Positions 47,801-56,965 are shown, numbered from the stretch's first letter. The stretch is 64,000 nucleotides of DNA from CAYTZN01 sp964442495 (GCA_964442495.1 CAYTZN010000006.1:53402-117401); one strand, 5' to 3'. Notes: generated from the letters alone by a model not told the origin. Numbers and translations: made by a program.

Positions 47801-48126
47801 TGCTTTCAAGAGGACCCACAATAGAGGGGGCTGTTTTAAAAAACATTGCAATAATTATATTAAAAAACATGTATGGGAGCACATGTAGGACTAACATAAA
47901 TGATGTTTCAATAGAACAAGTAATGATATTGATTGCACACCATAAATACCCTGTAAAAATCACCCTAGAAGACATGAATAAATTTCTAGGTGGATTAATT
48001 ATAAATCAAACTGCAATGAATAGAGCCCCCTCCTTTTTTGGTAACCACAAGTTGAGGCACGCTTCATTAGAAGAGCCCCGCCAAACGTCAGAAGACGAAA
48101 AAACAACAGGTGCTTGCGCTTTATAA
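44830..48126 (+). CDS. Sel1-repeat giant A, candidate effector
   Basis: The 1098-aa protein has a short helical N-terminus (about 1-60), roughly twenty Sel1/TPR-like repeats of 36 residues (about 75-840; consensus A..LY.KAI.LGN..AM.NRA and MHQ.GQGGPVD), and a C-terminal helical domain of about 250 residues that also ends Sel1 protein B. There is no signal peptide. Repeats are nearly identical in DNA in places, such as 45931-46060 against 46471-46600. The tail has SFFG 27 residues from the end, then an acidic stretch (SLEEPRQTSEDEK) like the E-block of Dot/Icm substrates. Sel1 proteins such as LpnE and EnhC act in Legionella host entry. Confidence 0.9.
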   Translation: MLTHDDIKNKSQLELIKQLIDDLKAEKTEQTYILEALIKSSLLGKDKIKTKEIIQDFIQNFSNNTNQNSHHAIYISQKIFQLHDDYQVDFNASLALYDQGITLGHTSAMNARARMHLLGHGGEINPLAAAELFQKAIKLEDANAMYNLALMHQNGQAGPVDFITAMDLYKQARNRGHAQAMNNLATMYEKGQGAKVNLTAAVGLYDQAIRLGNAEAMFNRAQIHEYHQNGKVNLASAIELYEQAIKLGLPSAMFNRAIMHAKGRGGKVNRIQAIALLDQAITLGHVKAMHMRALIHQQSQPGKLNLHAIGLYRKAIKLGNVDSMCNLANMYIKGNGGQKDVLVAIALYEKAIEFGSVVAMYNRAAMYQNGQGGPVDISAAITLYEKAIELGNANAMFNRAYLHEMGHGGEVDIQKAVALYDQAIKRGHARAMYNRAVLLENDQADEKNLLAAISLYEKAIQLGHRQSMFHRARMHQKGQGGEVDFYKAAALYDQAIERGHVGAMHERARMHKYGQAGPVDFSAAISLHEQAIICGNTDSMNSRAFMHQNGQGGPVDISAAITLYEKAIELGNTNAMFNRAYLHEMGHGGEVNYLQAIALYDKLINIDHDEAMFRRARMYQKGEGGEVDLPAAIRLYNKAIMLNNADAMYHRAVMHQNGQGGPVDIPAAIRLYNEAIMLDNADAMYHRAVMYQNGQGGGIDLPAAIKLYNQLILLDDEKAMLQCAIIYETAQADEPGIEAAIKLYEKAKALGNIDAITRLARIYQTGISGKVEFTLAIKLYEQAIEQDNADAMYHRALMHQKGQGGPIDMKKAARLYRRAAEKRHVKAYNTLRNQKTGIFNYHYAMRVRHTVNAVKIVTADCELLTEFIEFDCKYMLCIDSYRLEYINDFIKQYCTANSDKILQSKLHELVLIALNDCVTAFKGNINKLMQLKIDCLFAMDIAHINNNNIPTIMLILTNTWYYVTSNMLTEDAERYTKMVYPIICNAMYKLMLSRGPTIEGAVLKNIAIIILKNMYGSTCRTNINDVSIEQVMILIAHHKYPVKITLEDMNKFLGGLIINQTAMNRAPSFFGNHKLRHASLEEPRQTSEDEKTTGACAL

Positions 48127-48496
48127 GTTAAAGCTGGAAACACATAAAAAGCGAGCGAGCATGAGGTAATAAGAAAATACATGCCTCAAATGTTTAAGCA
48201 CATATGACTTCATGCTCTCTTATGCAAAATACTTTATGCGCATTATGTACGCGAGCGTTTATCCCCCTGCTACTAACTGGCATTATTAGTCATACGCTCT
48301 TAAAACAATCCCATTTCACATGTTGAAATTTCTAAATAAATTCCCTTTGCTCATCACCAAAATACCAAATAATTCATGCCACTGAAACACACTTACATCC
48401 CAAACTTGATCTGCAAAAAACCTTTATGATAAAATAAAGAACAACAAGAGCATAATAAAACAATAAAATCGACACTAAATCAATGAGATATTACAC
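48127..48496 (+). other. Gene-free gap between the Sel1 paralogues
   Basis: These 370 bases hold no convincing gene. TTGATC, an 18-base spacer and TAAAAT just before an AT-rich leader could be the promoter of Sel1 gene B. The segment CTTTATGCGCATTATGTACG near 48230 vaguely recalls the hairpin repeats, but the match is too weak to call. Confidence 0.35.
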
Positions 48497-48586
48497 ATGC
48501 TAACCACAAACGACATAGAAAAAAGAAGCCGAGTAGAATTAATACGGCTATTGGTGGATGATTTAAAAGAAAAAAACAACAAATAA
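48497..48586 (+). pseudogene. Original 5' end of Sel1 gene B, cut off by an in-frame stop
   Basis: ATG at 48497 opens a 29-codon frame (MLTTNDIEKRSRVELIRLLV, then DDLKEKNNK) ending at TAA 48584-48586. It matches the N-terminus of Sel1 protein A (MLTHDDIKNKSQLELIKQLI) residue by residue. The frame continues after the stop as IQLLSPLVKSAMLSDDK, aligning with protein A. The stop aligns with a Gln of protein A, so a single CAA-to-TAA change explains it. Confidence 0.8.
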
Positions 48587-48595
48587 ATTCAGCTA

Positions 48596-51166
48596 TTGTC
48601 ACCGCTTGTTAAGTCAGCCATGCTAAGTGATGATAAAATAGAAATTGAACAAATCATCCAGGACCTGCTTCAATATTGTGAGAATGGCATTGCAGAAAAT
48701 GACAGCTACGCCATGCTTATCAAAGGACGCTTACACCAATTAGGCATTGGGTGTCAGGTGAATTATAGTCAAGCCAGGGCATTTTATGAGCAGGCGATGG
48801 AGCTTGATGATTCAAATGCCATGGTGAGTTGCGCCTTCATGCACCAATATGGCCAAGGTGGAAAAATAGACTTAACCTTAGCCGCTCAACTTTATGATGA
48901 GGCCATAGAACTACATAGCAACAGCACTGCGATGAGATGTCGTGCCTATATGTATGAAAAGGACGAAAGCAATGAAAAAAATTTCAAATTAGCCATTCAA
49001 CTTTATGAAAAAGCGATAAAACTTGAGAACCACCAAGCAATGGTTAATCTAGCCTTCATGTATCAAAAAGGCATCGGCGTAGAGATCGATTATGAAGCAG
49101 CCATAGAGCTTTATGAAAAAGCCATACTCCTTGGTAACGCTGAGGCCATGAATAACCGTGCAATCATGCATCAACATGGTCAAGGCAATCCTGTGAACTT
49201 TACTGCAGCAAGTTTGCTTTATGAGTTAGCAATAAAGCTTGGAAATACCAGCGCTATGATCAATCGCGCAACCATGCATGAAAATGGTCAAGGTAATGAG
49301 GTGAGCTTCGCAAACGCTATTCGGATTTATGAAGAAGCAATAGCGCTTGGTGACATTCATGCCATGGTGAATCGCGCAAATATGCATCTGAATGGTTTGG
49401 GTAGTGAGATAAATTTACGATTAGCTATTAAGCTTTATGAAAAAGCAATAGAGCTCGGCTGCAGTACAGCGATGGTGAATTGCGCACTTGCCATGCATCA
49501 GAATAGCCAAGGCAGTGAAACGAATATTCTAAAAGCTATTGAACTTTATGAAAGGGCAATAGCTCTTGGCAATACGCATGCCATGGTTAATCGCGCGATA
49601 ATGCATGTGCATGGGATAGGTGGTAAAGTCGATGTTCCAGAAGCAATAAAGCTTTATAAGCTAGCAATAATGCTTGATAATCCGGTGGCCATGAATAATT
49701 GTGCCCATTTGTATTTAACAGGCCAAGAGAGTAAACAAGACCTTCCTGCCGCCATTGCACTGTATGAAAAAGCGATAGCGCTTGGTTATTCTGAAGCCAT
49801 GCTTAATCGCGCATTCATGCATCAAAATGGCTGTGGAGGTCCGGTTGACTTTGAGGCGGCAATTCTACTTTTTGATCAAGCAATAAAATCAGGTAATAAA
49901 GAAGCTCTGGTTTATCGCGGCAATATGCATTTATATGGTCAGGGCGGTCCAATAAACATTGCTTCTGCAATCACGCTTTTTGAACAAGCAATTGAGCTAG
50001 AGGTTGCAAATGCAATGTATTACCGTGCAATGTTGTATCATGATGGCATAGGCAGTCCAGTAGACATTCCAGCAGCCATTCTACTTTATGATAAAGCAAT
50101 TGCACTTGAGCACACGGATGCCATGTGTAATCGCGCCATCATGCACGCAGTGGGTATAGGTGGGGCAATCAATACAGACCTCGCCATAGCACTGTTTGAA
50201 AAAGCGATAACCCTTAATAATGTGGTTGCCATGTACAATCGTGCATGCATGCATCAACATGGAGTTGGCGGCCCCGTCGATAATACAAAGGCTGCAAGAT
50301 TATTTCGTCGAGCGGCAGAAAAACAACATAATTTTGCATTTTTTTACTTAAACAACACACCCATAGACGTCTTTTGTTATCACAACGCAATGCTTCAAGA
50401 TAATATTGCAAAAGCAGTGGAATTAGCCATTCAAAACAGCCAACTTATAGCTGAATTTATAGAGTACGATTGCCATAGAGCAAACCCCATTGCGAATAAG
50501 CTCAAATGTATTAAAACATTTATGAAAAAATATTGTGAAGCACATGGCGATAAAAACCCACTCAACAGCAAACTTTGTGAATTAATTTTAATTGCTCTCG
50601 ATGATGAAAATAAAAACACAGATACGATAGATGACATCATGCAATTAAAACATGCGTGTCTATTTCAATTAAACATAGCGCATGTCAATGAAGAAAACCT
50701 TCTCTACTTAGTTCCGATGATTATCAACGCTTGGTACTACTTCACAAATGATGCATGGAGGGAAGATACTATCAATTTCACAACCCTAGCTGCAGAAATG
50801 CTAAGCCACATCTTCTGCCGGCTAATACCTTTAAAAGTAGAGAAACACTTAGACCCTTTCACACGAAACACCGCCCTCATTCTTGCGAAAAGCAAATGGG
50901 GAAGTGGCGCGGGTATAAGCATGGCTCACGATGTCTCAATTTCAGACGTATTGACATTGTTTGCTCTTCACAAGTGCACCGACAATAGCCAAACCATAGA
51001 AGAAGTAAATGCCTTCCTTAAAAAGGAAGGTTTGGTTCTTGAATCGACAGAACGCCTAAAAACACTATCAGCTTCATTGCACGTGAAAGATAGTTTTTTT
51101 GGTAGAAAAGATGTTGATACAACAACAAGCAGTGCTTTGACTTTATTGGGCAATAATCAAAATTAA
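48596..51166 (+). CDS. Sel1-repeat giant B, candidate effector with interrupted N-terminus
   Basis: Paralogue of Sel1 protein A. The open part is 856 aa from TTG at 48596 (ATG at 48620 is the likelier restart). It has about fifteen Sel1 repeats of 36 residues (about 30-555) and the same C-terminal domain (such as IAEFIEYDCHR against LTEFIEFDCKY, and IINAWYYFTND against LTNTWYYVTSN). SFFG lies 20 residues from the end. The first 33 or so residues are separated by the upstream in-frame stop. No good ribosome-binding site precedes the restart, so this is either a pseudogene, a weakly made short form or a readthrough case. Confidence 0.8.
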   Translation: MSPLVKSAMLSDDKIEIEQIIQDLLQYCENGIAENDSYAMLIKGRLHQLGIGCQVNYSQARAFYEQAMELDDSNAMVSCAFMHQYGQGGKIDLTLAAQLYDEAIELHSNSTAMRCRAYMYEKDESNEKNFKLAIQLYEKAIKLENHQAMVNLAFMYQKGIGVEIDYEAAIELYEKAILLGNAEAMNNRAIMHQHGQGNPVNFTAASLLYELAIKLGNTSAMINRATMHENGQGNEVSFANAIRIYEEAIALGDIHAMVNRANMHLNGLGSEINLRLAIKLYEKAIELGCSTAMVNCALAMHQNSQGSETNILKAIELYERAIALGNTHAMVNRAIMHVHGIGGKVDVPEAIKLYKLAIMLDNPVAMNNCAHLYLTGQESKQDLPAAIALYEKAIALGYSEAMLNRAFMHQNGCGGPVDFEAAILLFDQAIKSGNKEALVYRGNMHLYGQGGPINIASAITLFEQAIELEVANAMYYRAMLYHDGIGSPVDIPAAILLYDKAIALEHTDAMCNRAIMHAVGIGGAINTDLAIALFEKAITLNNVVAMYNRACMHQHGVGGPVDNTKAARLFRRAAEKQHNFAFFYLNNTPIDVFCYHNAMLQDNIAKAVELAIQNSQLIAEFIEYDCHRANPIANKLKCIKTFMKKYCEAHGDKNPLNSKLCELILIALDDENKNTDTIDDIMQLKHACLFQLNIAHVNEENLLYLVPMIINAWYYFTNDAWREDTINFTTLAAEMLSHIFCRLIPLKVEKHLDPFTRNTALILAKSKWGSGAGISMAHDVSISDVLTLFALHKCTDNSQTIEEVNAFLKKEGLVLESTERLKTLSASLHVKDSFFGRKDVDTTTSSALTLLGNNQN

Positions 51167-51189
51167 ACAATAAAGCTAAACAAAATCAA

Positions 51190-51224
51190 CACGGCGCATG
51201 ACAAAAAATTTGTCATGCGCCGTG
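51190..51224 (+). terminator. Strong hairpin after Sel1 gene B
   Basis: Perfect 16-base arms (CACGGCGCATGACAAA at 51190-51205 and its complement at 51209-51224) with a three-base loop. There is no clear T tract after it. It is either a terminator or an mRNA 3'-end stabiliser, and it isolates the Sel1 locus from gltA. Confidence 0.65.
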
Positions 51225-51308
51225 GCTAATCAATACAACACAATAATAGTTACCCTTCAATAAGCTCGTCTTTTCTACATTAATGACTAAAGAATATAAA
51301 ACATAAAA

Positions 51309-51337
51309 TTGACTGTGAGGGCCCATTTTTATATAGT
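51309..51337 (+). promoter_or_regulatory. Sigma-70 promoter of gltA
   Basis: TTGACT (51309-51314), a 17-base spacer and TATAGT (51332-51337) are near consensus. The start site would be near 51344, giving a leader of about 48 bases before the gltA ATG. Confidence 0.75.
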
Positions 51338-51391
51338 TCCGATCATTCGTTCAGACCACTGCTGTACGCCCCAACTATTAGGAGCCCCTCC

Positions 51392-52663
51392 ATGACACAA
51401 AAGACTGCTCTCTTGAGCATACAAGGCCAAGAATCGCTGGAGTTACCTATCTACTCACCCACACTTGGTAAAGATGTGATGGACCTCAGTCGACTCGGAG
51501 AGGCTGGTATTTTCACTTACGATCCCGGATTCATGTTTACCGCTGCATGCGAATCAAAAATCACATACATTGACGGGGAAAAAGGTATTCTTCTCTACCG
51601 TGGATACCCTATTGAACAATTGGCTGAAAAAAAAGATTACCTAGATGTTTGCTATTTATTATTGAACGGTGAACTCCCAAATATCCAAGAAAAAACTCAA
51701 TTTAATAGCTTAATTAACAATCACACAATGGTACACCAACAAATGTACCAATTTTTAAATGGGTTTCGTCGGGATGCTCACCCGATGGCTATCATGGTAG
51801 GCATTGTGGGGGCTCTTTCGGCGTTTTACCATGACTCCATGGATTTAAACAATCAAAAAGACCGCTACACCTCGGCTATTCGCCTTATTGCGAAGATCCC
51901 TACCTTGGCAGCCATGACCTACAAATACTCCACTGGATTGCCTTATATGTATCCGCAAAACAAAATGTCTTATGCGGAAAATTTTCTACACATGATGTAT
52001 GGTGTTCCTTCCGAAGACATTATCCCCAATCCGGTGATTGTTAAAGCCATGGACACGATTTTCACGCTCCATGCCGATCACGAACAAAATGCTTCGACCT
52101 CTACAGTGCGTTTAGCCGGCTCTACAGGAGCCAATCCTTTTGCCTGTATTTCTGCAGGTATTGGCGCTCTATGGGGTCCTGCACATGGTGGTGCAAACGA
52201 AGCCTGCTTAAACATGCTAAAAGAAATTGGCGATATCAGTAAAATCAATCACTTCATCAAACGTGCAAAAGATAAAGATGATCCCTTCCGCTTGATGGGA
52301 TTTGGACATCGTGTGTACAAAAGTTATGATCCTAGAGCCAAAGTAATGAGGGAAACCTGCCACAAAGTATTAAACGCTGTGGGCGCTCATAACGAACCCT
52401 TGTTTAAACTTGCGATGGAGCTTGAACGCATTGCATTAGAAGATGACTATTTCATTGAGAAAAAACTATATCCAAATGTCGATTTTTATTCAGGTATTAC
52501 CTTGAGTGCCATTGGCATTCCTTCAAACATGTTCACGGTGATTTTTGCCCTAGCACGCACAGTGGGTTGGATGTCTCATTGGATGGAAATGACCGCTGGG
52601 AACTCAAAAATTGGACGCCCTCGCCAACTTTACACAGGCGAGAAGCACCGCGACGTTATCTAG
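51392..52663 (+). CDS. gltA: Citrate synthase (type II)
   Basis: The 423-aa product is full length for the hexameric Gram-negative enzyme. Active-site segments are FTLHADHEQNASTSTVRL (His), WGPAHGGANEACLNML (His), FGHRVYKSYDPRAK and VDFYSGI with its Asp. It condenses acetyl-CoA and oxaloacetate, entering the TCA cycle that Legionella feeds with amino acids. It is monocistronic, with its own promoter and a bidirectional terminator shared with glpK. Confidence 0.98.
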   Translation: MTQKTALLSIQGQESLELPIYSPTLGKDVMDLSRLGEAGIFTYDPGFMFTAACESKITYIDGEKGILLYRGYPIEQLAEKKDYLDVCYLLLNGELPNIQEKTQFNSLINNHTMVHQQMYQFLNGFRRDAHPMAIMVGIVGALSAFYHDSMDLNNQKDRYTSAIRLIAKIPTLAAMTYKYSTGLPYMYPQNKMSYAENFLHMMYGVPSEDIIPNPVIVKAMDTIFTLHADHEQNASTSTVRLAGSTGANPFACISAGIGALWGPAHGGANEACLNMLKEIGDISKINHFIKRAKDKDDPFRLMGFGHRVYKSYDPRAKVMRETCHKVLNAVGAHNEPLFKLAMELERIALEDDYFIEKKLYPNVDFYSGITLSAIGIPSNMFTVIFALARTVGWMSHWMEMTAGNSKIGRPRQLYTGEKHRDVI

Positions 52664-52668
52664 CTGAT

Positions 52669-52703
52669 AATATTCAGCCAGTGTGCATCACTGGCTGAAT
52701 ATT
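52669..52703. terminator. Bidirectional terminator between gltA and glpK
   Basis: Fifteen-base perfect arms (AATATTCAGCCAGTG and its complement) surround the loop TGCAT and are followed by TTT on the plus strand. Convergent gltA and glpK both end here; the glpK stop is only two bases away. Confidence 0.85.
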
Positions 52704-52704
52704 T

Positions 52705-54180
52705 TTAAGAACCTGCTTTCACCATCTGCAATGCGTGCTGCCATCCTAGGTAATCTGACGCCCGTCTTCCGGCGATACCCGTTTCAGGAAAAAATTGTTT
52801 TTCGTAAACCCAATGGTCTTTGAGTGATTCGAGAGAATTTATAACACCACAACCAATACCTGCAAGCATAGCCGCTCCCAACGCTGTGGTTTCTAGGCCT
52901 TTAGGGCGCTGAACCACAACCTCGCACAAAGACGCTATAAATTGTAAAAGCCATTGATTCGCGGCCATGCCACCATCAACTCGTAACAAAGAAAGAAGCA
53001 TGCCACTGTCTTCACGCATACAAGTCAATACATCAAAAGTTTGATAAGCAACACTTTCAAGCGCTGCCCGGGCAAAATGCGCAGGATTGCTGGTACGAGA
53101 CAGCCCAACAATGGCAGCACCGTGAGTAGATAACCAATGCGGTGCGCCCAAGCCTGTAAAGGATGGCACAAGATAAACCCCTTCATTACTCGTCAAGCTT
53201 TCTGCCAGCACTTCACTATCACTAGCCGACTCAAATAATTTAAGTTCATCACGCAACCATTTTATGATAGTACCCGCCTGGTATAAGCTCCCTTCTAGTC
53301 CATAATGGGTTTGTCCTTGAATGCGATAGGCAATGGTTGTTAATAATTGGTGCTTGGACATTACAGGCTTACTGCCTGTATTTAAAAACAAAAAGCCGCC
53401 TGTACCAAAAGTGGCTTTAAGCATGCCATCAGAAAGACAGCCTTGGCCAATCAATGCAGCCTGCTGATCACCAACAACACCCGTTATAGGAATTGCAGCA
53501 CCACAAATATCTTCTGTCATTGCCCCAAAGTAGGCATCACTGGCCACGACCTTCGGCAATACCGTTTTGGGTACAGAAAACAATGCCAATAACTCATCAT
53601 CCCACGACTCATTATGGATGTTAAATAAGAGGGTTCTAGACGCATTGGTGACGTCTGTTAAATGTGATTTACCACCTGTTAACCGCCAAAGCAAAAAACT
53701 ATCGATTGTTCCAAACGCCAATCGGTTTTGTTGAACCAGCTCATTTGCATCTGGGACATGGTGTAATAACCAATGCAATTTACTGGCTGAAAAATATGGG
53801 TCTGGCAAAAGTCCTGTTTTATCATTGATCATTACACGGTGAGACGCTAATGAGGTACAAAACACCTCTGTTCGTCTATCTTGCCAAACAATGGCCGGTG
53901 CTAAACAACGATGCGTTTCTTTATCCCAAACCAATGTTGTTTCACGTTGATTTGTAATTCCACAAGCAATAATTTCAGACAACTTGACACGAGCCACCAC
54001 CTCTCGAATGGCCAATAGTGTCTTCTGCCATATTTCTTCAGGATCATGCTCAACCCAACCCTGATGAGGGTAACATTGCGTTAGCGAAAACTGGCTCATG
54101 CAAATGAACTGCCCTGCTGTAGAATACAACATAGCGCGAGTGCTACTCGTTCCTTGATCAATTGCAAGAAGATAATGCAT
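52705..54180 (-). CDS. glpK: Glycerol kinase
   Basis: ATG at 54180 (MHYLLAIDQGTSSTRAML), behind GGGAAAGAA, is the family start; a longer in-frame extension to 54369 runs into glpD and is not real. The product is 491 aa. FGGY-kinase motifs are present: CGITNQRETTLVWDK, GVVGDQQAALIGQGC, the ATP site KATFGTGGFLFLNTG, and RVDGGMAANQWLLQF. It phosphorylates glycerol to glycerol 3-phosphate, the substrate of the divergent glpD product. No transporter (glpF) is adjacent. Confidence 0.97.
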   Translation of the reverse strand: MHYLLAIDQGTSSTRAMLYSTAGQFICMSQFSLTQCYPHQGWVEHDPEEIWQKTLLAIREVVARVKLSEIIACGITNQRETTLVWDKETHRCLAPAIVWQDRRTEVFCTSLASHRVMINDKTGLLPDPYFSASKLHWLLHHVPDANELVQQNRLAFGTIDSFLLWRLTGGKSHLTDVTNASRTLLFNIHNESWDDELLALFSVPKTVLPKVVASDAYFGAMTEDICGAAIPITGVVGDQQAALIGQGCLSDGMLKATFGTGGFLFLNTGSKPVMSKHQLLTTIAYRIQGQTHYGLEGSLYQAGTIIKWLRDELKLFESASDSEVLAESLTSNEGVYLVPSFTGLGAPHWLSTHGAAIVGLSRTSNPAHFARAALESVAYQTFDVLTCMREDSGMLLSLLRVDGGMAANQWLLQFIASLCEVVVQRPKGLETTALGAAMLAGIGCGVINSLESLKDHWVYEKQFFPETGIAGRRASDYLGWQHALQMVKAGS

Positions 54181-54271
54181 TGCTCGTTCTTTCCCGGTTA
54201 TGATAAGACATATCCATTTGAAACTGCCTAAGTGACGGAAGTCAAGATAATCTATCCTCGGAGATAAAAAC

Positions 54272-55804
54272 ATGGAACACGTTTTTGATGTGGCAATCAT
54301 TGGTGGAGGTATCAATGGTTGTGGCTGCGCTGCTGATGCCGCTTTACGTGGGCTCTCTGTCGTACTCATTGAGCAAGATGACTTAGCCTCAAAAACGTCC
54401 TCCCAAAGCAGTAAATTAATTCATGGGGGGCTACGCTACCTAGAACATTATGATTTTTCTTTAGTACGAAGTGCCTTAAGCGAACGGCAAACGCTACTAG
54501 AACTAGCCCCGCATTTAGTGCACCCGCTTCCGATTGTTTTACCTTATAAAAAAGAAATGCGCCCACTCTGGATGCTGCGCATCGGCCTTTTCATCTATGA
54601 CCATTTAAGCCTCGCAAACACCTTACCTCACAGCAAAATTGTCCACCGAGAAAAATCAGCCGCCTACTTTGCTCCTCTTGATAATCACTTAAATAAAGGT
54701 TTTGTTTTCTACGATGGAGCTACCGATGATGCCCGACTAACCATTGCCAATGCATTACAAGCAAAAGAATATGGTGCGGGCATTTGGCCCCGCACAAAAC
54801 TTATTGATGCAGAAGTGGTCGACGGTATATGGAAACTAATCTTACAACCACAAAACGCTCCTACTTTTACAATAAAAACAAAATCAATCATCAATGCAGC
54901 GGGTCCGTGGGTTACAAACATATCTCAAGTGCTAAAAATCCCTCTTCAACAGAGCATGTCATTGGTAAAAGGAAGCCATCTGGTCGTACCTAAGCTTTAT
55001 GAAGGCGAGCATGCGTATATGTTACAACACCATGACAAACGCATTGTGTTTGTTATCCCTTACCATGGCTTCACCATGATAGGCACGACAGATGTCGCTT
55101 TTTCAGGAAATATGGACGACATTCACATAGAAGAAGATGAAATAACCTATTTATGCGGGCTTATTAATCACTATTTCAACAAAAAAATAAAAAAAAATGA
55201 CATTATCAATACCTGGAGCGGTATTAGACCACTGCTCTCGTCGCCTAACAAAACACCCTCGGCGCTCAGTCGTGACTATGCTTACCAATACTCAAGCGCT
55301 AGGGCCCCTGCTGTTATTGTCTATGGTGGTAAAATCACAACTTACCGTCAACTGGCTTTAAACGCCGTCAACCAATTGAAGGCCTTGTTCCCACACATCC
55401 CCCTTTCTAAAACAAACAAAACACCCCTACCAGGAGCCATTTTTGGAAAAATGGATTTTAAAAAATATCAAAGTTATGCTCGTAAGAAATATGCATGGTT
55501 AGATAGCCTCACATTAAACCATTATCTAAGCACTTACGGTACACGAACAGAAAAAATATTAGCCAATTGCAAAAACGTTTCTCACCTTGGCATCTGTTTT
55601 GCAAACCACTTTTATCAAGTCGAAATTGATTATTTGTTACAGGAAGAATGGGCGAGAAACCTTGATGATATCTTGTGGCGACGAACAAAAATGGGACTAA
55701 CCATGGACGCAGAGGGTAAGCTTGCACTAACCAATTACTTGAACGGAAAGACGCCAATACAGATCTTCTCGTTTGGCGCACCTTCTAAAGAAATCACGGT
55801 GTAA
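54272..55804 (+). CDS. glpD: Aerobic glycerol-3-phosphate dehydrogenase
   Basis: The 510-aa flavoprotein begins FDVAIIGGGINGCGCAADAA, the FAD-binding GxGxxG motif. SSKLIHGGLRYLEHYDFSLV and the TWSGIRPLLSS segment of GlpD follow. It oxidises glycerol 3-phosphate to DHAP at the membrane and passes electrons to ubiquinone. It is divergent from glpK across a 91-base intergenic region, a compact catabolic pair. Its stop lies only one base from the stop of the convergent thioredoxin gene. Confidence 0.97.
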   Translation: MEHVFDVAIIGGGINGCGCAADAALRGLSVVLIEQDDLASKTSSQSSKLIHGGLRYLEHYDFSLVRSALSERQTLLELAPHLVHPLPIVLPYKKEMRPLWMLRIGLFIYDHLSLANTLPHSKIVHREKSAAYFAPLDNHLNKGFVFYDGATDDARLTIANALQAKEYGAGIWPRTKLIDAEVVDGIWKLILQPQNAPTFTIKTKSIINAAGPWVTNISQVLKIPLQQSMSLVKGSHLVVPKLYEGEHAYMLQHHDKRIVFVIPYHGFTMIGTTDVAFSGNMDDIHIEEDEITYLCGLINHYFNKKIKKNDIINTWSGIRPLLSSPNKTPSALSRDYAYQYSSARAPAVIVYGGKITTYRQLALNAVNQLKALFPHIPLSKTNKTPLPGAIFGKMDFKKYQSYARKKYAWLDSLTLNHYLSTYGTRTEKILANCKNVSHLGICFANHFYQVEIDYLLQEEWARNLDDILWRRTKMGLTMDAEGKLALTNYLNGKTPIQIFSFGAPSKEITV

Positions 55805-55805
55805 A

Positions 55806-56177
55806 TTATACGCCGTCTTTTTCTAATTGAGCTTTAATATCACTCACATCTACATCCACTGCCTGTTGGACTAGCTCTTTAAGCGTAGACTCTGGCATGC
55901 TTCCTGACTCAGAATAAACCACTATTCCTTGTTTAAAGACCATAAGATGCGGAATGGAACGAATATGAAAAGTCTCAGCCAATTCTGATTCTTCTTCAAT
56001 ATTCACTTTTGCAAACACAATTTTTTCATGCAATGCCGCAACTTTTTCATAAACAGTAGAAAATTGCCGGCATGGTGCACACCAAGACGCCCAAAAATCA
56101 ATAAACACGATTTCATTAGCATTAATGAGGGGTTCTAGCTGGGCCATATTTACTGATTGTGTTATTCCATTAGCCAT
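55806..56177 (-). CDS. Thioredoxin-like protein
   Basis: The 123-aa protein has a thioredoxin fold: EIVFIDFWASWCAPCRQFS with the redox pair WCAPC, and the cis-Pro loop SIPHLMVFKQG. The active site is CAPC rather than the CGPC of standard TrxA, and the protein is slightly longer at its C-terminus, with an acidic tail. It therefore may be a specialised thioredoxin. It follows adk by nine bases on the same strand. Confidence 0.9.
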   Translation of the reverse strand: MANGITQSVNMAQLEPLINANEIVFIDFWASWCAPCRQFSTVYEKVAALHEKIVFAKVNIEEESELAETFHIRSIPHLMVFKQGIVVYSESGSMPESTLKELVQQAVDVDVSDIKAQLEKDGV

Positions 56178-56186
56178 GGTGTGCTC

Positions 56187-56843
56187 CTACCTATTAATAA
56201 CAGATAAAATCCTTTCATAGATCATGTTTTCATCACCACAGCCAGAGATACGCTCAAAAACAGGTGCATTTTCATGTTTATTCTTCGACCAATCTTTATA
56301 ATAATCAATTAAAGGTTCGGTTTGTTCATGGTAGACATCTAAGCGCTTTCGGATAATTTCTTCTCTATCATCATCACGCAGAATCAAAGGCTCTCCGGTC
56401 TCATCATCAAAGCCTTTTGTCTTCGGAGGATGAGACAGCGTGTGATAAACCCGTCCAGAGGAGGGATGAATGCGACGACCGCTGATTCGCTTAACAATTT
56501 CCTCATCATCCACCGCTATCTCAATGACATAATCCAAAAAAATATCGGCGTCTTTTAAAGCTTGTGCTTGTGGTATAGTCCGAGGAAATCCATCCAGCAA
56601 AAAGCCTCCACGGCAATCAGACTGCTGCAATCTCTCTTTCACTAATCCAATAATAATATCATCAGAGACGAGTTGGCCTGAGTCCATGATTTTTTTTGCA
56701 CTTAAACCCAACTCTGTTCCCGCAGTAATCGCCGCGCGCAACATGTCGCCGGTGGATATTTGCGGTATATTAAAATATTTAGTTAACCGCAGCGCCTGCG
56801 TACCCTTACCGGCACCAGGACCACCCAATAACATCAATCGCAT
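56187..56843 (-). CDS. adk: Adenylate kinase
   Basis: I take the ATG at 56843 (MRLMLLGGPGAGKGTQ), behind GAGG; an in-frame ATG three codons up would duplicate MRL. The product is 218 aa. Motifs are the P-loop GGPGAGKGT, LLDGFPRTIPQAQAL and a full-length LID domain (GRRIHPSSGRVYH) without zinc-binding Cys, as in proteobacteria. It balances ATP, ADP and AMP. Confidence 0.97.
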   Translation of the reverse strand: MRLMLLGGPGAGKGTQALRLTKYFNIPQISTGDMLRAAITAGTELGLSAKKIMDSGQLVSDDIIIGLVKERLQQSDCRGGFLLDGFPRTIPQAQALKDADIFLDYVIEIAVDDEEIVKRISGRRIHPSSGRVYHTLSHPPKTKGFDDETGEPLILRDDDREEIIRKRLDVYHEQTEPLIDYYKDWSKNKHENAPVFERISGCGDENMIYERILSVINR

Positions 56844-56965
56844 CAACCTCATAAATCAACTCTCCAAACATTGGCCATATATCGCATGCCCGCGCGAAGG
56901 CCACTATCCTACAGCGTCAAATCCCTATTGTCACTCACAAATGCATGAATAAGATTTAATATAGA

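Noticed and set aside
52705..54369. Long form of glpK with 63 extra N-terminal residues
   Set aside because: The extension overlaps the start of divergent glpD and lacks the family start; MHYLLAIDQGTSSTRAML at 54180 fits glycerol kinases.
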